From the NCBI GenBank assembly GCA_013141015.1, contig JABFRT010000007.1, positions 101,220-165,219 on the forward strand: DNA of 64,000 nucleotides, read 5' to 3'. The notes under the pieces were generated by a model that saw nothing but the letters and a program-made list of their open reading frames with translations, did no database searches and was not told where the DNA came from. The translations under genes were made by a program, and so were the position numbers. The DNA comes from Hyphomicrobium sp. Lineage in GTDB: Bacteria; Pseudomonadota; Alphaproteobacteria; Rhizobiales; Hyphomicrobiaceae. Below, piece after piece: positions 24,262 through 34,860 of this stretch (within the stretch, counting starts at the first letter, position 1; the number at the start of each line of letters is the position of its first letter).

Positions 24262-24390
24262 CCCGTCATCCCGTGCGCGATGCGGCACCCTCCTTGCCGC
24301 TTCGCAGACACGGGATCTTATTCCCCTCAAAGATCCCGGATCAGCGTTGCACCAATTTAGGATTGCTGCATCGCATCCGGGATAACCGGT
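24262..24390. repeat. Dispersed ~130-bp palindromic repeat, copy B
   Basis: Same block order as the copy at 12722-12852: CCCGTCATCCCGTGCGCGAT, CTTCGCAGACACGGGATCTT, AAGATCCCGGATCAGCG, TAGGATTGCTGC, GCATCCGGGATAACCGG. The right end differs slightly. It lies just after the C15 peptidase stop. Confidence 0.85.
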
Positions 24391-24480
24391 CGTGTGGGAT
24401 GAGGGGTCGAAGCCGGTTTAACGTTTACCTTTCTGGCGCAAGGCTTGCTTGAATTGAGCGATCACTTTGGGAGCGCCGCC

Positions 24481-25842
24481 ATGACCTTCGACCGCCGATC
24501 CATCCTCGCTGCAAGCCTTGGGCTTGGTGCCGCAACGGCTGCGGCCCATGCCGGGCAAATCAAAGCGCCGCGTGAGGCAGCGGCGGCGGTGACACCTGCA
24601 AATGCCCCCACTTTGCAGCCGGACGCCGCCCACGATCAAACAGCGATCCTGCAAGCGGCAATCGATGCCGCGGCGGCCAAAGACGTGCCACTGGTTCTGC
24701 CGCCCGGCACCTTCCGCGTCAGCGATTTGCGGTTGCGCGCCGGCACACGTTTGCTTGGCGCGTCGCGCACAACCGTTCTGCAATTTGCAGGCGGCGACGC
24801 GTTCGTAACCGCAGATAAGGCCGACGGACTTGTGCTGCAGGGCCTCGTCTTCGACGGCGCCTTCCAAACCTTCAACGATGCGCGCGGCGAAGGCTTGCTG
24901 ACGATCGCCAACGCCAAAGGCCTCGCAATCGACGATATCGAAATCAGAAACAGTGCGCGCGGCGGCCTGTCGCTGATCGCATGCGCGGGACGCGTCTCGA
25001 ACATCACAATTTCAGACATGCTGGATTTTGGCATCAAGAGCCTGGATGCCTCGGGCCTCGACATCACCGGCAACACCGTCACCGGCTGCGCCAACAACGG
25101 CATTCTGGTTTGGCGGACTGAGAAAGGCGAGGACGGCACCACCGTTACCGGCAACCGGATTTCAAAAATCCGCAACGCGTCGGGCGGCACCGGCGAATAC
25201 GGCAACGCCATCAATGTCTATAAGGCAGCCAGCGTTCTGGTGGCGCAGAACCGGATTTCCGATTGCGCCTATACCGCCATTCGCGGCAACGCGGCGTCCA
25301 ACATCCAGATCTTGTCGAACAGCTGCGAGCGCTTGGGCGAAGTCGCGATCTATTCGGAGTTCGGATTTGAAGGCGCGCTGATCGCCAACAATACAATCGA
25401 ATTTGCGGCAACCGGAATTTCCGTGACCAACTTCAACGAGGGCGGACGCCTTGCCGTGATCCAGGGCAACCTGATCCGCAACCTGTTTCGCCGCGAGCAC
25501 GAAAAGGAAGACAAGCGCGGCGAGGGCATCGGCGTTGAAGCCGACGCTGTTGTGTCCGGCAACACCATCGAAGGCGCGCCAACGGTTGGCATTCAAATCG
25601 GCTGGGGTTCGTTCATGCGCGACGTCGCTGTGACCGGCAACGTTGTCCGCCGCTCGAAGGTCGGCATCTCAGTCACCTCGGCGCCGGACGCGGGTGCCTG
25701 CCTGATCGCCAATAACCTGATTTCAAAAACCGATGACGGCGCAATCCGCCGCATGACGCTCGGCGTCACCTCAGGCCCAGACCTCGCCCGTGAACCGTCA
25801 ATCAGCGGCCGCATGACGGTCACCGGCAACGTCGCTGTTTAA
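24481..25842 (+). CDS. Tat-exported beta-helix repeat protein (TIGR03808 family)
   Basis: 453 residues from the ATG at 24481, with GGGAG seven bases upstream. The N-terminus is a twin-arginine signal (FDRRSILAASLGLGAATAAA). The mature protein begins with a pectate-lyase-like cap: DQTAILQAAIDAAAAKDVPL and LPPGTFRVSDLRLRAGTRLL. Then come many parallel beta-helix coils of about 22-24 residues marked by N-N or G-N steps (ITGNTVTGCANNGILVW, VLVAQNRISDCAYTAIRGN, ALIANNTIEFAATGISV). This matches TIGR03808, twin-arginine repeat proteins of unknown function found mainly in Hyphomicrobiales. The Tat signal implies folding, perhaps with a cofactor, before export. Polysaccharide processing is possible from the fold but unproven. 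Confidence 0.86.
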   Translation: MTFDRRSILAASLGLGAATAAAHAGQIKAPREAAAAVTPANAPTLQPDAAHDQTAILQAAIDAAAAKDVPLVLPPGTFRVSDLRLRAGTRLLGASRTTVLQFAGGDAFVTADKADGLVLQGLVFDGAFQTFNDARGEGLLTIANAKGLAIDDIEIRNSARGGLSLIACAGRVSNITISDMLDFGIKSLDASGLDITGNTVTGCANNGILVWRTEKGEDGTTVTGNRISKIRNASGGTGEYGNAINVYKAASVLVAQNRISDCAYTAIRGNAASNIQILSNSCERLGEVAIYSEFGFEGALIANNTIEFAATGISVTNFNEGGRLAVIQGNLIRNLFRREHEKEDKRGEGIGVEADAVVSGNTIEGAPTVGIQIGWGSFMRDVAVTGNVVRRSKVGISVTSAPDAGACLIANNLISKTDDGAIRRMTLGVTSGPDLAREPSISGRMTVTGNVAV

Positions 25843-25868
25843 AATTTTTGGATTTTTGAGGGGATGAC

Positions 25869-25913
25869 GGTCCCGGCCAGACCGGGGGGATGGGGGAAGT
25901 CTGGCCGGGAACC
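25869..25913. other. Inverted repeat downstream of the beta-helix protein gene
   Basis: GGTCCCGGCCAGAC (25869-25882) pairs with GTCTGGCCGGGAACC (25899-25913), with one unpaired base, around a G-rich loop. It lies 26 bases after the stop but no T run follows, so termination is unproven. The rest of the 301-base interval to recQ is AT-richer and holds no visible gene. Confidence 0.5.
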
Positions 25914-26143
25914 GCTGATCTGGAGCACGGGGGGCGTATCTCCAGCATGGGTAGGACCATACAGCCGAAAAGATGAACTGATGCTGAACGGCCACTGAAA
26001 AGCATTTAGACTCGTAAATTTTCTATTTTACCTAACTTTTTCAATGCGTTTTGCGTGCGGATAAGTTCGCCGACGGGCCGGGATGAGCGCAGAATCACAC
26101 TAGGGTTGCTGATCATAGTTGTCGTTGATCAGGAATTTCGCCG

Positions 26144-28363
26144 ATGCCGGCCAGCGCCGCGTCTCTCGCCCTGTCTGTTGCGCTTGGATCTGATGAGCCC
26201 GCCCCCCACCGGTTGATGGCGGACGCGCATGCCAAGCTCGAAGACGTGTTCGGGTACAAAAGTTTCCGCCTGCATCAATCGAAGATCATCGAAACGCTGG
26301 TCTCGGGCCGCGATTGCCTGGCACTGATGCCAACCGGCGGCGGCAAGTCGCTGTGCTATCAAATTCCAGCCCTGGTCCGTTCCGGCACCGGCATCGTTGT
26401 GTCGCCGCTGATCGCGTTGATGCAGGATCAGGTCGATGCACTGCTCGATGTTGGCGTCAAAGCGGCGTTCCTCAATTCAACGCTTGATCGCAACAAGCAG
26501 GATTCGATTGAACGCGAATTCGCAGGCGGCGCGCTGGACCTTTTATACGTCGCACCCGAGCGGCTGGTGCAGGAACGCACGCTGGCGCTGCTTGCCCGGC
26601 ATGAGGTCGCGCTATTTGCCATCGATGAAGCCCATTGCGTGTCGCAGTGGGGCCATGACTTCAGGCCAGAGTATCGCCAGCTCAAGATCTTGGCTGAACG
26701 CTTTCCCAATGTGCCGCGCATCGCACTGACCGCGACCGCGGACGAACGCACCCGCCAGGAAATCGTCACCGAACTCTCGCTCGAAGATGCCGATTGCTAT
26801 ATCGCGTCATTCGACCGGCCCAATATCCGCTACACAATTTCCGAAACCGGATCGATGAGCGGACGCGAGCGGCTGTGGCAATTCCTCGAAGCCGAGCATC
26901 CAAGCGATGCCGGCATCGTCTATTGCCTGTCGCGCAAATCAGTTGAGGAGACGGCTGCCTGGTTGAACGCCAAGGGACGCCGGGCACTGGCCTATCACGC
27001 AGGCCTCGACGCCAACATCCGCGCGGCCGCCCAAACCAAGTTCTTGAGCGATGACGGGCTGATCATCGTCGCCACCGTTGCTTTCGGCATGGGCATAGAC
27101 AAGCCGGACGTGCGGTTTGTGGCGCATCTCAATCTGCCAAAATCGATTGAAGCCTATTATCAGGAGACCGGCCGCGCAGGCCGCGATGGCGAACCGGCGG
27201 ACGCGTGGATGGCGTACGGCCTGCAAGACGTCGTGCAATTGCGCCAATGGATTGCGCAGGGCGAAGGCGCTGACGCGTTCAAGCAGGTGCAGCGCCAGAA
27301 ACTCGACGCGCTGATCGGCTTGGCCGAGATGCCCGGATGCCGCCGTCAAGCCCTTCTCGCCTACTTCGGCGAACGGCTGCGCGAGCCATGTGGCAACTGT
27401 GATAACTGCTTGAACCCGCCTCTCACAGAAGACGGCACTGTGCTCGCGCAAAAGGCTTTGTCCGCCGTCTACCGCACCGGCCAGCGCTACGGCGTCACCT
27501 ATTTAAGCGATGTTTTGACCGGCAAACCCGAAGAACGCGTGATCCGCAACAGTCACGACAAGCTCAGTGTGTTTGGCGTCGGCAAGGATGTGCCGGCTGC
27601 CGCCTGGAAGGGCCTGTTCCGCCAACTTGTCGCCGCTGGATATTTGAGCGGCGATGACGACGGCCACGGCACGCTTGTTTTGACAGATCGCGCGCGGCCG
27701 CTGCTGCGCGGTGAAGACAAATTTCTGATGCGCGTGACGCGCGCCGCACCGGCAAAGGGCAAGCGTGACGCCAAAGCCCGAGACGGCAAGACGGCGCTCA
27801 AAGTCACAGGCGAAGCCGAAACGCTGTATCAGGCACTGAAAGCGCTGCGTCTGAAACTGGCGGCCGCGGCGAAACTTCCGCCTTACGTCATCGCGCAAGA
27901 CCGCACACTTATAGAACTTGCTGAAAAGCGCCCTGAAACCGAAGACGCACTGCACGACATAACGGGCCTCGGCACCAGCAAGATTGCGCGCTACGGCAAG
28001 GCACTGCTGCAAACCATCAGCCAGTTCAAAGCTCATCCGCTGTTGAAGAACCGGCTGTCGGCAACCGTCAATCAGACGCTTGCCGCCCATTTGCGCGGGC
28101 TTGATCCGGACGCCATTGCAAAAGATCGCGGCATCGAAGTCTCAACCGTCTACGGGCATTTTGCCGACGCCATTGAAGCCGGTCTACTCGACGTCAAGGA
28201 TGCTTTGAAGCTGGATGCAGCCGGGATCGACGAGATCGAAAGCGCATTCGAGCGCTGCCACACAATCGACACCGGCAAGCTTGGCGCCGCCCACGCAGCG
28301 CTTGAAGGCCGCTACGACTACGGCATTCTCAAATGTATGTTGATGGCCGCCGCCAATAGATAA
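26144..28363 (+). CDS. recQ: ATP-dependent DNA helicase RecQ
   Basis: 739 residues. The first 24 precede the conserved core, which starts near [14 protein letters not shown]. Motif [13 protein letters not shown] is at about 60-71, motif [20 protein letters not shown] near 160, then [30 protein letters not shown] and [10 protein letters not shown]. The zinc-binding cysteines lie in [10 protein letters not shown]...PCGNCDNC (about 400-425), then a winged-helix RQC domain, an HRDC domain (about 570-625), and a C-terminal HTH region (about 640-735, [20 protein letters not shown]) found in longer RecQ proteins. It unwinds DNA 3' to 5' in RecF-pathway repair. The ATG at 26144 has AGGA upstream. Confidence 0.95.
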   Translation: MPASAASLALSVALGSDEPAPHRLMADAHAKLEDVFGYKSFRLHQSKIIETLVSGRDCLALMPTGGGKSLCYQIPALVRSGTGIVVSPLIALMQDQVDALLDVGVKAAFLNSTLDRNKQDSIEREFAGGALDLLYVAPERLVQERTLALLARHEVALFAIDEAHCVSQWGHDFRPEYRQLKILAERFPNVPRIALTATADERTRQEIVTELSLEDADCYIASFDRPNIRYTISETGSMSGRERLWQFLEAEHPSDAGIVYCLSRKSVEETAAWLNAKGRRALAYHAGLDANIRAAAQTKFLSDDGLIIVATVAFGMGIDKPDVRFVAHLNLPKSIEAYYQETGRAGRDGEPADAWMAYGLQDVVQLRQWIAQGEGADAFKQVQRQKLDALIGLAEMPGCRRQALLAYFGERLREPCGNCDNCLNPPLTEDGTVLAQKALSAVYRTGQRYGVTYLSDVLTGKPEERVIRNSHDKLSVFGVGKDVPAAAWKGLFRQLVAAGYLSGDDDGHGTLVLTDRARPLLRGEDKFLMRVTRAAPAKGKRDAKARDGKTALKVTGEAETLYQALKALRLKLAAAAKLPPYVIAQDRTLIELAEKRPETEDALHDITGLGTSKIARYGKALLQTISQFKAHPLLKNRLSATVNQTLAAHLRGLDPDAIAKDRGIEVSTVYGHFADAIEAGLLDVKDALKLDAAGIDEIESAFERCHTIDTGKLGAAHAALEGRYDYGILKCMLMAAANR

Positions 28364-28485
28364 CGAGAAGTTGGGGCGCACCGTTGCGTCAACCGCTCTT
28401 CGGCATCCCGGCAATATATGCCGGAATGGCACCTGCGCTGTTCGTCATGGCCAGCGCAAACCGCTGATTGATGAACCCGGCGTGC

Positions 28486-28833
28486 CTACCGCCGCGACGG
28501 ATGGCCTTCTGACATCCAAGGCGCTAGTTCATTGACGGAAATAACGCCCTTGGCCGTGTTCTCGGTTTTCTGCGTGACGAACATCACACCGACGCGGCCA
28601 CCGTTTTGATGGCGCGCTTCGCAGTCTTCCTCGCGCTTGGTGCCTTCCCAGATCAACTTGAATTGAAACGGCAGCCAGACTTCGGTGCCAAAATCCAAGA
28701 GCGCGCCACCTTCTGAAATATCGCGGATCACGCAGCGCATCGGCGGGCGCCCGGCCACGCGGACGATGGCGTGATCCTGCGTTGGGCGGCGGCCAAAGGC
28801 GCGCTTGTCCGCAGGGTTTCTTGAAATAGCCAT
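28486..28833 (-). CDS. PilZ-domain protein
   Basis: 115 residues. RRPTQ near residue 15 and DISEGGALLDFG near 38-49 correspond to the RxxxR and (D/N)xSxxG signature of PilZ domains, which bind cyclic di-GMP. The rest continues as a short beta barrel (LPFQFKLIWEG, GRVGVMFV). The first motif is imperfect (RAFGRR then RPTQ), so ligand binding is not certain. Single-domain proteins of this type are very common in Hyphomicrobiales. It stands alone between recQ (convergent) and hisG. Confidence 0.8.
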   Translation of the reverse strand: MAISRNPADKRAFGRRPTQDHAIVRVAGRPPMRCVIRDISEGGALLDFGTEVWLPFQFKLIWEGTKREEDCEARHQNGGRVGVMFVTQKTENTAKGVISVNELAPWMSEGHPSRR

Positions 28834-28931
28834 TTCACAATCTCCGGACTGCTAACGGCTGGGCAATATCCAGCCAGCATCATTAGTCCGCAGAGTGCCG
28901 CATGCTGGTTAACAGGGTTTTACCGCGCGCG

Positions 28932-29627
28932 TCACGATTGCATGCGTGACAGAATTTCTGCGCGCACAGCGTCAAGCCGCGGGGTCCACGCCGCAACATT
29001 GGAGGCCAGCAAATTCGCTTCAGATTTGAGAATAATGCCGTCGTCCAGAATTTTGAGGCCGTTGGCACGCAGCGTCTCACCCGTCGTTGTGATATCGACG
29101 ATCAATTCCGCAGTGCCCGATGAGCATGTGCCCTCTGTCGCGCCTAAACTCTCGACGATGCGATAATCGCCGAAGCCTTTGCAGGCAAAAAACCGCCGGG
29201 TGATATTCATATATTTGGTGGCGACGCGCGGGTATCGGCCATGCACGCGGCGGAACGGCAGACTTGCAGCTTCCAGATCGGCAACGGTTGCTACGTCGAT
29301 CCACCAGGCAGGCACCGCGACGACCACATCAGCAAAGCCAAAGCCGAGCTTCTTCAAGAACTGCAACCGCTGATCAGCGTCCGACATCGACTCGCGCACC
29401 AGGTCTTCACCGGTAATGCCCATGTGCACGCTGCCGCTTTTCAACGCGGCGGCGATTTCCGACGACGACACATACGCAACATCGACCTGCGGCAGGCCGG
29501 CAATCTCACCGCGATAGCCGCGCGCGTGGCCGACCTTGCTGACGACCAGGCCTTTGGCTGCGAACATCTCTGTGGTCTGTTCCATCAAGCGGCCCTTGGA
29601 TGGAATGGCGAGTGTGAGGCGAGTCAT
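28932..29627 (-). CDS. hisG: ATP phosphoribosyltransferase, short form
   Basis: 231 residues. Catalyses the first step of histidine synthesis, joining ATP and [22 protein letters not shown] at the start, the [25 protein letters not shown] block and the PRPP-binding segment with [21 protein letters not shown] are visible in order. It lacks the C-terminal regulatory domain of long HisG, so it must pair with HisZ, encoded immediately upstream with a four-base ATGA overlap. Feedback inhibition by histidine acts through HisZ. Confidence 0.95.
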   Translation of the reverse strand: MTRLTLAIPSKGRLMEQTTEMFAAKGLVVSKVGHARGYRGEIAGLPQVDVAYVSSSEIAAALKSGSVHMGITGEDLVRESMSDADQRLQFLKKLGFGFADVVVAVPAWWIDVATVADLEAASLPFRRVHGRYPRVATKYMNITRRFFACKGFGDYRIVESLGATEGTCSSGTAELIVDITTTGETLRANGLKILDDGIILKSEANLLASNVAAWTPRLDAVRAEILSRMQS

Positions 29628-30802
29628 GAGCGGCCTCCATCGAGTGCTGCGAGTAAGCGTTCGGTGTGGATGGCGCCGCCGACAGCGGGCACATCGGCGT
29701 TCGCACCTGCGGCACGCATCAGGCCGTCATAACGCCCGCCGCCGGCAACCGGGCTTTGCGCGCCAAGCGCGGGGGCGAGAACCTCAAACACCAGCCCGGT
29801 GTAATATTCGAGACTGCGACCGAACTCGGCTGAGAAACTGACGCGGTCGAGCGGCACACCAGCGTTGGCCAACAGCGCCAAGCGGCGGTCATAGGCATCC
29901 AGCGCCGCGCCGGTGCCGCCTTTGGTGCCGGCGAGCAGACGGCCGATTTCCACGCCCGCCGTTTTTGCTGGACCACGCACCGCGACATAGGATTCAATCA
30001 GCGCCGCAGACTTTGCGTCCAGCGGCGTCGCCAACATATCGGCTGCAACCTCGATCAGATGCTCGGCCATTTCTTCAAGCGTGCGCGTACCGATGATCTC
30101 GATTTTATTGCGTTCAAGATATGCCTGCACGGCCAATGCGCTGGCTGCAATGTCGTGCGGCTTTAAGCCGGCAATGAGATCAGCCGGCAGCGCTTTGGCA
30201 GCCGCACCCGGCGCGGTCGTTAAGCGCTTGAGTTCAGCGCGGAACGCATCCGGGCGCCAGAAGGCGTCACTTAAGCGCTTCTGCCAGCGCTTTGGAATTT
30301 GCACCGCATTGAGCACGGCGCGGAACAGACCGAGATCGCCGGTTTGCAGCGTCCAATCTTGCAATCCGGCAGCACTCAGCGCCTTCACGATCAGCGCGAT
30401 GGTTTCGGCCTCGGCACGCTCGGCTTCCTTGTCGCCGAAGCGTTCGATACCGGCTTGGCGGAACTCGCGCGGGTGGGCGGCGTCGGCGCCTTGCGGCTGA
30501 AAGCGGAACGCCGGGCCGTTGTAGCAATACTTAGCCGGTGTCGCGGGGTCGCTCTGCCGGGCGATGTGCAGGCGGCAAGCGGGCACGGTCAGATCCGGTC
30601 GCAAGCACAGCTCGGCGCCATCGGGATCGGTGAACACATAGGTGCGGGCGCGCAGGCTTTCGCCGATGCAATCGAGAAACACACCGGCCGGTTGGATGAC
30701 GGCAGGCGCGACCGATTCATGCCCGGCCTTGGTGAAGACCGACATCACGACTTGGGCCTGCGCCTCTAGGCGGGCAAACTGTTGCGCGGATTCAGCGGCC
30801 AT
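29624..30802 (-). CDS. hisZ: ATP phosphoribosyltransferase regulatory subunit
   Basis: 392 residues, a HisRS-like fold lacking tRNA recognition. [20 protein letters not shown] (motif 2 region), [16 protein letters not shown] and a late [14 protein letters not shown] are the class II synthetase-like blocks; the active-site details differ from HisS, as expected. Forms a hetero-octamer with the short HisG and binds histidine for feedback. Overlaps hisG by four bases. hisS, its structural cousin, is next upstream, separated by a 242-base interval holding a G-rich inverted repeat. Confidence 0.93.
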   Translation of the reverse strand: MAAESAQQFARLEAQAQVVMSVFTKAGHESVAPAVIQPAGVFLDCIGESLRARTYVFTDPDGAELCLRPDLTVPACRLHIARQSDPATPAKYCYNGPAFRFQPQGADAAHPREFRQAGIERFGDKEAERAEAETIALIVKALSAAGLQDWTLQTGDLGLFRAVLNAVQIPKRWQKRLSDAFWRPDAFRAELKRLTTAPGAAAKALPADLIAGLKPHDIAASALAVQAYLERNKIEIIGTRTLEEMAEHLIEVAADMLATPLDAKSAALIESYVAVRGPAKTAGVEIGRLLAGTKGGTGAALDAYDRRLALLANAGVPLDRVSFSAEFGRSLEYYTGLVFEVLAPALGAQSPVAGGGRYDGLMRAAGANADVPAVGGAIHTERLLAALDGGRS

Positions 30803-30846
30803 ATTGGGTCTCGATGATCTGGTTCGGACCTGTTCCCCTCCCCAGC

Positions 30847-30976
30847 GGGGAGGGGTTAGGGGTGGGGAGAAAATGCGAGCGTGATGTGCGCGCCATTAGA
30901 AGGTTTGTCTTGGCATATACGACAAAAATTTCATTCGTATCCGCTCTTTGCTTCACCCCACCCCTAACCCCTCCCC
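30847..30976. repeat. Inverted G-rich repeat with four-run G tracts on both strands
   Basis: At 30847-30867 four GGGG runs are separated by A, TTA and T. At 30956-30976 the exact complement occurs (CCCC runs separated by A, TAA, T). The pair is thus a 21-base perfect inverted repeat with an 88-base spacer, and each arm fits the G-quadruplex rule on one strand. Outer flanks (CCCCTCCCCAGCGGGGAGGGG and CCCCTGAGGGGAGGGG, each split here) add local palindromes. It lies between hisS and hisZ. Confidence 0.85.
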
Positions 30977-31044
30977 TGAGGGGAGGGGGATTTGAGCGGT
31001 GCGTGATGCAATGACGGTGACTTTGCTGCGAGGTCATCACGGCG

Positions 31045-32544
31045 CTAACTCGCTTGACCGGAATGCAGCTCAACGATTTTGCGGACTTCGGCGACCAGAT
31101 CGGCTTCGGCAACCGTCACCTGCCCGGCGCGCGCTTCTTTCCATTCCTTGTTGTCTTTGATCGAGGCTGCGGCCTGCGCGCCAACGATCAAGTCTTTCAG
31201 CGTCACGGTTTTCGCGTCGCGTTCATTGGACCCTTGAATGACGACGCACGGGCAGTTGCGCTTGTTGGCGTATTTCATCTGCGCATTCATGCCGGACGTG
31301 CCGAGATACATCTCAGTGCGGATACCAGCATCACGCAGCTGCTTGACCATTTTCTGGTACGACGCGATCTCGGCTTTATCCATGACCAGCACGACCACGG
31401 GGCCGAGCGCCGCTTTCGGTTTAGCGCCGATGTGGGCGAGCGCTGCCTGCAATCGTGAGACGCCAATCGAGAATCCGGTGGCTGGAACTTTCTGGCCGGT
31501 GAAGCGGGAGACGAGATCATCGTAACGCCCGCCGCCGCCGACCGAACCGAAGCGCACAGTCTGGCCGTCGTCGCCTTTGACCTCGAACGTCAACTCGGCT
31601 TCGAACACCGGCCCGGTGTAGTATTCAAGACCGCGTACGACGGACGTATCAATGCGGATGCGATCATTGCCGTATCCAGCCGCGTCAAACAGGCTGGCAA
31701 TGCCGTCAAGCTCGTCAAGGCCCTGACGGCTGATTTCGGTGTCTGCAAACAATTTGCGCAGGTGCGCAACGGTCGAAGTGCCAGAATTTGCATAGCCGAC
31801 ATTGAACAGGCTTAGGATCTTACCAATCTGCGCGGCATCGAGTCCGGCGCCAGCAGTATAGTCGCCACTCTCATCCTTGCGGCCTTTGCCGAGCAACAGG
31901 GAGACGCCCTCTTCACCGAACTTGTCGAACTTATCAATGGCGCGCAGCACGATCAGGCGGCGCGCCGCGTTTTCATCACCGCTGAGGCCGACTGACTCCA
32001 TCAAGCCATCCAACACCTTGCGATTATTGACCTTGATCACGTAATCGCCGCGCTTGATGCCGAGCGCTTCGAGCGTATCTGCGGCCAGCATGCAAATCTC
32101 GGCGTCGGCCGCGACGCTGTCGGTGCCGACCGTATCGGCGTCGAACTGCATGAACTGGCGGAAGCGGCCCGGGCCCGGCTTCTCGTTGCGGTAGACGGGT
32201 CCATAGGCATAGCGCCGGTAGGGCTTTGGCAGACGATCGAAATTCTGCGCCACGTACCGCGCCAGCGGCGCCGTTAAATCGTAGCGGAGAGACATCCACT
32301 GCTCATCCTCGTCCTGGAACGAGAACACGCCGGCGTTCGGCCGGTCCTGATCGGGCAGGAACTTGCCGAGCGCGTCAGTGTATTCGAGCGCCGGCGTTTC
32401 AAGCGCTTCAAATCCGTAGCGCTCATAGACGCCGCGGATCGTTTGCAGCATCTGCGCGAGGCCTGCGAGTTCCGCCGTCTCGATGTCGCGAAAACCTTTG
32501 GCGATGCGCGCCTCTGGCAACGCGTCCTTCTTTTTCTGTGTCAT
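31045..32544 (-). CDS. hisS: Histidyl-tRNA synthetase
   Basis: 499 residues from the ATG at 32544; the open frame extends further upstream but without similarity. Class II motifs are present: [47 protein letters not shown], and the histidine-specific [12 protein letters not shown]. The C-terminal anticodon-binding domain runs from about residue 395. The segment between motif 2 and motif 3 is longer than in E. coli HisS, typical of the alphaproteobacterial type. Operon order in transcription: GNAT gene, hisS, hisZ, hisG. Confidence 0.95.
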   Translation of the reverse strand: MTQKKKDALPEARIAKGFRDIETAELAGLAQMLQTIRGVYERYGFEALETPALEYTDALGKFLPDQDRPNAGVFSFQDEDEQWMSLRYDLTAPLARYVAQNFDRLPKPYRRYAYGPVYRNEKPGPGRFRQFMQFDADTVGTDSVAADAEICMLAADTLEALGIKRGDYVIKVNNRKVLDGLMESVGLSGDENAARRLIVLRAIDKFDKFGEEGVSLLLGKGRKDESGDYTAGAGLDAAQIGKILSLFNVGYANSGTSTVAHLRKLFADTEISRQGLDELDGIASLFDAAGYGNDRIRIDTSVVRGLEYYTGPVFEAELTFEVKGDDGQTVRFGSVGGGGRYDDLVSRFTGQKVPATGFSIGVSRLQAALAHIGAKPKAALGPVVVLVMDKAEIASYQKMVKQLRDAGIRTEMYLGTSGMNAQMKYANKRNCPCVVIQGSNERDAKTVTLKDLIVGAQAAASIKDNKEWKEARAGQVTVAEADLVAEVRKIVELHSGQAS

Positions 32545-32641
32545 GACTTTTTGAGAGTTGCAGCTAACGCTTAAAGGTGCGCGCGCCTGGAATGAATAAG
32601 CCCGCCTTATAGCGGAAGCGCTGCCCGTGCGAAAGCGGCCT

Positions 32642-33853
32642 TCAGCCGCCGCCAAGCCGCGCCAACCCCCGGGCAAATGCGCGTAACCGCTGGTTTTTGC
32701 GGGCCCGGCCTTTGACGCGGTGGAAGGTCGCGCGGGGCACAGCCGCCAGATCGCGGGCGACGATCAGGTCGAATAGTGGAACTTCCAAAGCGCCGAACGA
32801 GGCTGTGAGTGCCGCTTCGCCCCGCCCCAGGTCAAAATCGCGGATGCCGCGATCAACGAAGTAGCGCAACATCTCGATCAGGATCAGCCGGGCCGGACCA
32901 ATGTCGTTCCATGTCTCTCCCGCATCACCGACCCGCAGCACGGTGAAGCGGCCTTCGTGCAGAATGCCAAACAACGTGGCGATGGCTTCACCACCGACTT
33001 CCAACTGGAACAGATAGCCAAACTCGACGTCGCTGCCGTCCATAGCAACGCGTTCATAGAACTGGCGGAAGGCGGGCTCGGTGCTGTTCGATTTGCGCTC
33101 CCGCACCGGTTGGCGGGCGGCCTGCTGTTCTTCAAGAACCGAATAGGCGCGCGCAATATCTTCAGGCGTTGTCGCGCGGAAAAACCGCGATTGGCCTTCC
33201 TTGGCCAGAAGTTTCAGCGCGTGGACGAAATCGGTGCTGAAGCCTTCGCCACGGCTCTCGATAAATTCGTTGACGGAGGCTGCAATGTGCAACACGTGGC
33301 CAGGGTTGCGCGCGGGCGCGATGCCGGCACGCGACAGAAGCGGATTGGGCCGGCCCGCGATTTCCGCCGGCATGTTTTCGAGCCGGATCAGATCGACATC
33401 GCGAAGTGCTTGGCGGACCGCGCGCCACGCCCGGCGCATCGAGCGGCTTTTGCTGAGAAGTGCAGGGCCGAGGATCGGCGCTCCATAGTCCGACACGCCA
33501 AGGTCCGCAAACCGCGCGACCCGCAGAGACCGCTTCTTCTTGATGACCAGCGGCAGGATCATCGCGACTTCGCCGGAGTTGCGTTCGGTTACGACAACCA
33601 AGCGCGGCATGGCACGCTGCGCGGGCGCAAGCTCCTCATAGAGAACCGTCAGCCAATTGAGCGATTGAAATCCGGTTGAGGTCAGCGCGCCATTAGACGT
33701 CATTCCGCCCTGTACGGCCTCCAGCGCGTCGAGCGCTTCATCCGCGCCGTCGAACACTTCGACCAGAAAGCGCGGGCCACGCCACCACGAGGCGCGCCGC
33801 TTTGGGGATGCGTCGGGAAGCATTGTCTCATGCGAGAAGGTTGCGGTGGTCAT
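32642..33853 (-). CDS. CelD/BcsL-type GNAT acyltransferase
   Basis: About 403 residues from the ATG at 33853. In-frame starts at 33907 and 34060 are possible; none has a clear ribosome-binding site. The layout is that of the CelD/BcsL acetyltransferase family: an N-terminal GNAT-like half with [16 protein letters not shown] and [18 protein letters not shown], and a C-terminal half with [40 protein letters not shown] and [20 protein letters not shown]. Related proteins act in surface-polysaccharide biosynthesis; the substrate here cannot be deduced. It lies 97 bases upstream of hisS on the same strand. Confidence 0.8.
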   Translation of the reverse strand: MTTATFSHETMLPDASPKRRASWWRGPRFLVEVFDGADEALDALEAVQGGMTSNGALTSTGFQSLNWLTVLYEELAPAQRAMPRLVVVTERNSGEVAMILPLVIKKKRSLRVARFADLGVSDYGAPILGPALLSKSRSMRRAWRAVRQALRDVDLIRLENMPAEIAGRPNPLLSRAGIAPARNPGHVLHIAASVNEFIESRGEGFSTDFVHALKLLAKEGQSRFFRATTPEDIARAYSVLEEQQAARQPVRERKSNSTEPAFRQFYERVAMDGSDVEFGYLFQLEVGGEAIATLFGILHEGRFTVLRVGDAGETWNDIGPARLILIEMLRYFVDRGIRDFDLGRGEAALTASFGALEVPLFDLIVARDLAAVPRATFHRVKGRARKNQRLRAFARGLARLGGG

Positions 33854-34089
33854 AGCCGGCACGCAACCGCTGCCGTGCGGACCATCAGCCCACACCGCGC
33901 GACCCATGCTGCAGCGCTCAACGCGCCAATGCTTTCCGGCATAACCATACGCAATACTCAAACCTAACGCCGTCAGCGGATGCTTGGGCCTCGCCATCCA
34001 CCATTGGACTTCAAGTATCGCGCATACGGACGAGACGTCAATCCTGCAGCTTATAGACAATGTATTGCCAAATGTGCACGCCTCAGGTG

Positions 34090-34860
34090 CTAACCGGGCC
34101 CGGCAATCACAGCCGCAGCTGCAACCAGAAACGTGGTTTCAAACACCTGTTCAATGGCGCCAAGCACGTCGCCCGTGTATCCGCCAATCAGGCGTTGTGC
34201 CTGATAGGCCAGCAGCAAAGCAGCCAAAATGGCAGCAAACAGAGATATCAAAAACGTCACAGGGTTCAGCAAAAGCGCACCGGGCAACAGGCCAAAGACC
34301 AGGGCAACGCCAAGTTCTGTGGCGGTGACGCCGGTTGCGAGCGGCTTAACCTTTGCGGCGTCTGCGTCTCCCGCATACGTCATGACGCGGATTGCGATCA
34401 CCGTCGCCAGCCGCGCGCTGGCGTGGGCCGCAATCAATGACAGAGCCATTTGAATGGGCCCGATCGACAGCAACGCCGCCGCTTTGATGGCGAGCATGCT
34501 GATCAGCGCAACCGCGCCATAGGTGCCGATGCGGCTGTCCTTCATGATCTCCAAGCGGCGCTCGCGCGTCAGCCCGCCGCCCAAACCGTCTGCGGTATCC
34601 GCCAGCCCATCTTCATGGAACGCGCCGGTAACCGCGATGGCGGCAAGCAAACCAAACAGCATCGGCAACGGCTGCGGCAACACGGCGCTGGAGCCGATCA
34701 TAACAGCGGCGGCGATGGCGCCAACCAAGGCGCCAACGAGCGGAAAATATTTGGCCGCCCGATCAAGCCAGGCCGGATCGAAGCCGTCGAACGAACCAAC
34801 CGGAATGCGGGTCAGGAATTGCAGCGCGACTAGAAACAGCCGCCATTCGCGTTCAATCAT
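34090..34860 (-). CDS. cobS: Adenosylcobinamide-GDP ribazoletransferase (cobalamin synthase)
   Basis: 256 residues, an integral membrane protein. FLTRIPVGSFDGFD near the N-terminus, FHEDGLADTADGLGGG (about 82-97) and MKDSRIGTYGAVAL (about 107-120) are the CobS signature blocks; at least six hydrophobic helices follow. It joins alpha-ribazole to adenosylcobinamide-GDP in the last steps of B12 assembly. The start at 34860 overlaps the cobT stop (ATGA), although the frame is open further upstream to 35013. The pair with CobT supplies and uses the lower ligand. Confidence 0.94.
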   Translation of the reverse strand: MIEREWRLFLVALQFLTRIPVGSFDGFDPAWLDRAAKYFPLVGALVGAIAAAVMIGSSAVLPQPLPMLFGLLAAIAVTGAFHEDGLADTADGLGGGLTRERRLEIMKDSRIGTYGAVALISMLAIKAAALLSIGPIQMALSLIAAHASARLATVIAIRVMTYAGDADAAKVKPLATGVTATELGVALVFGLLPGALLLNPVTFLISLFAAILAALLLAYQAQRLIGGYTGDVLGAIEQVFETTFLVAAAAVIAGPG

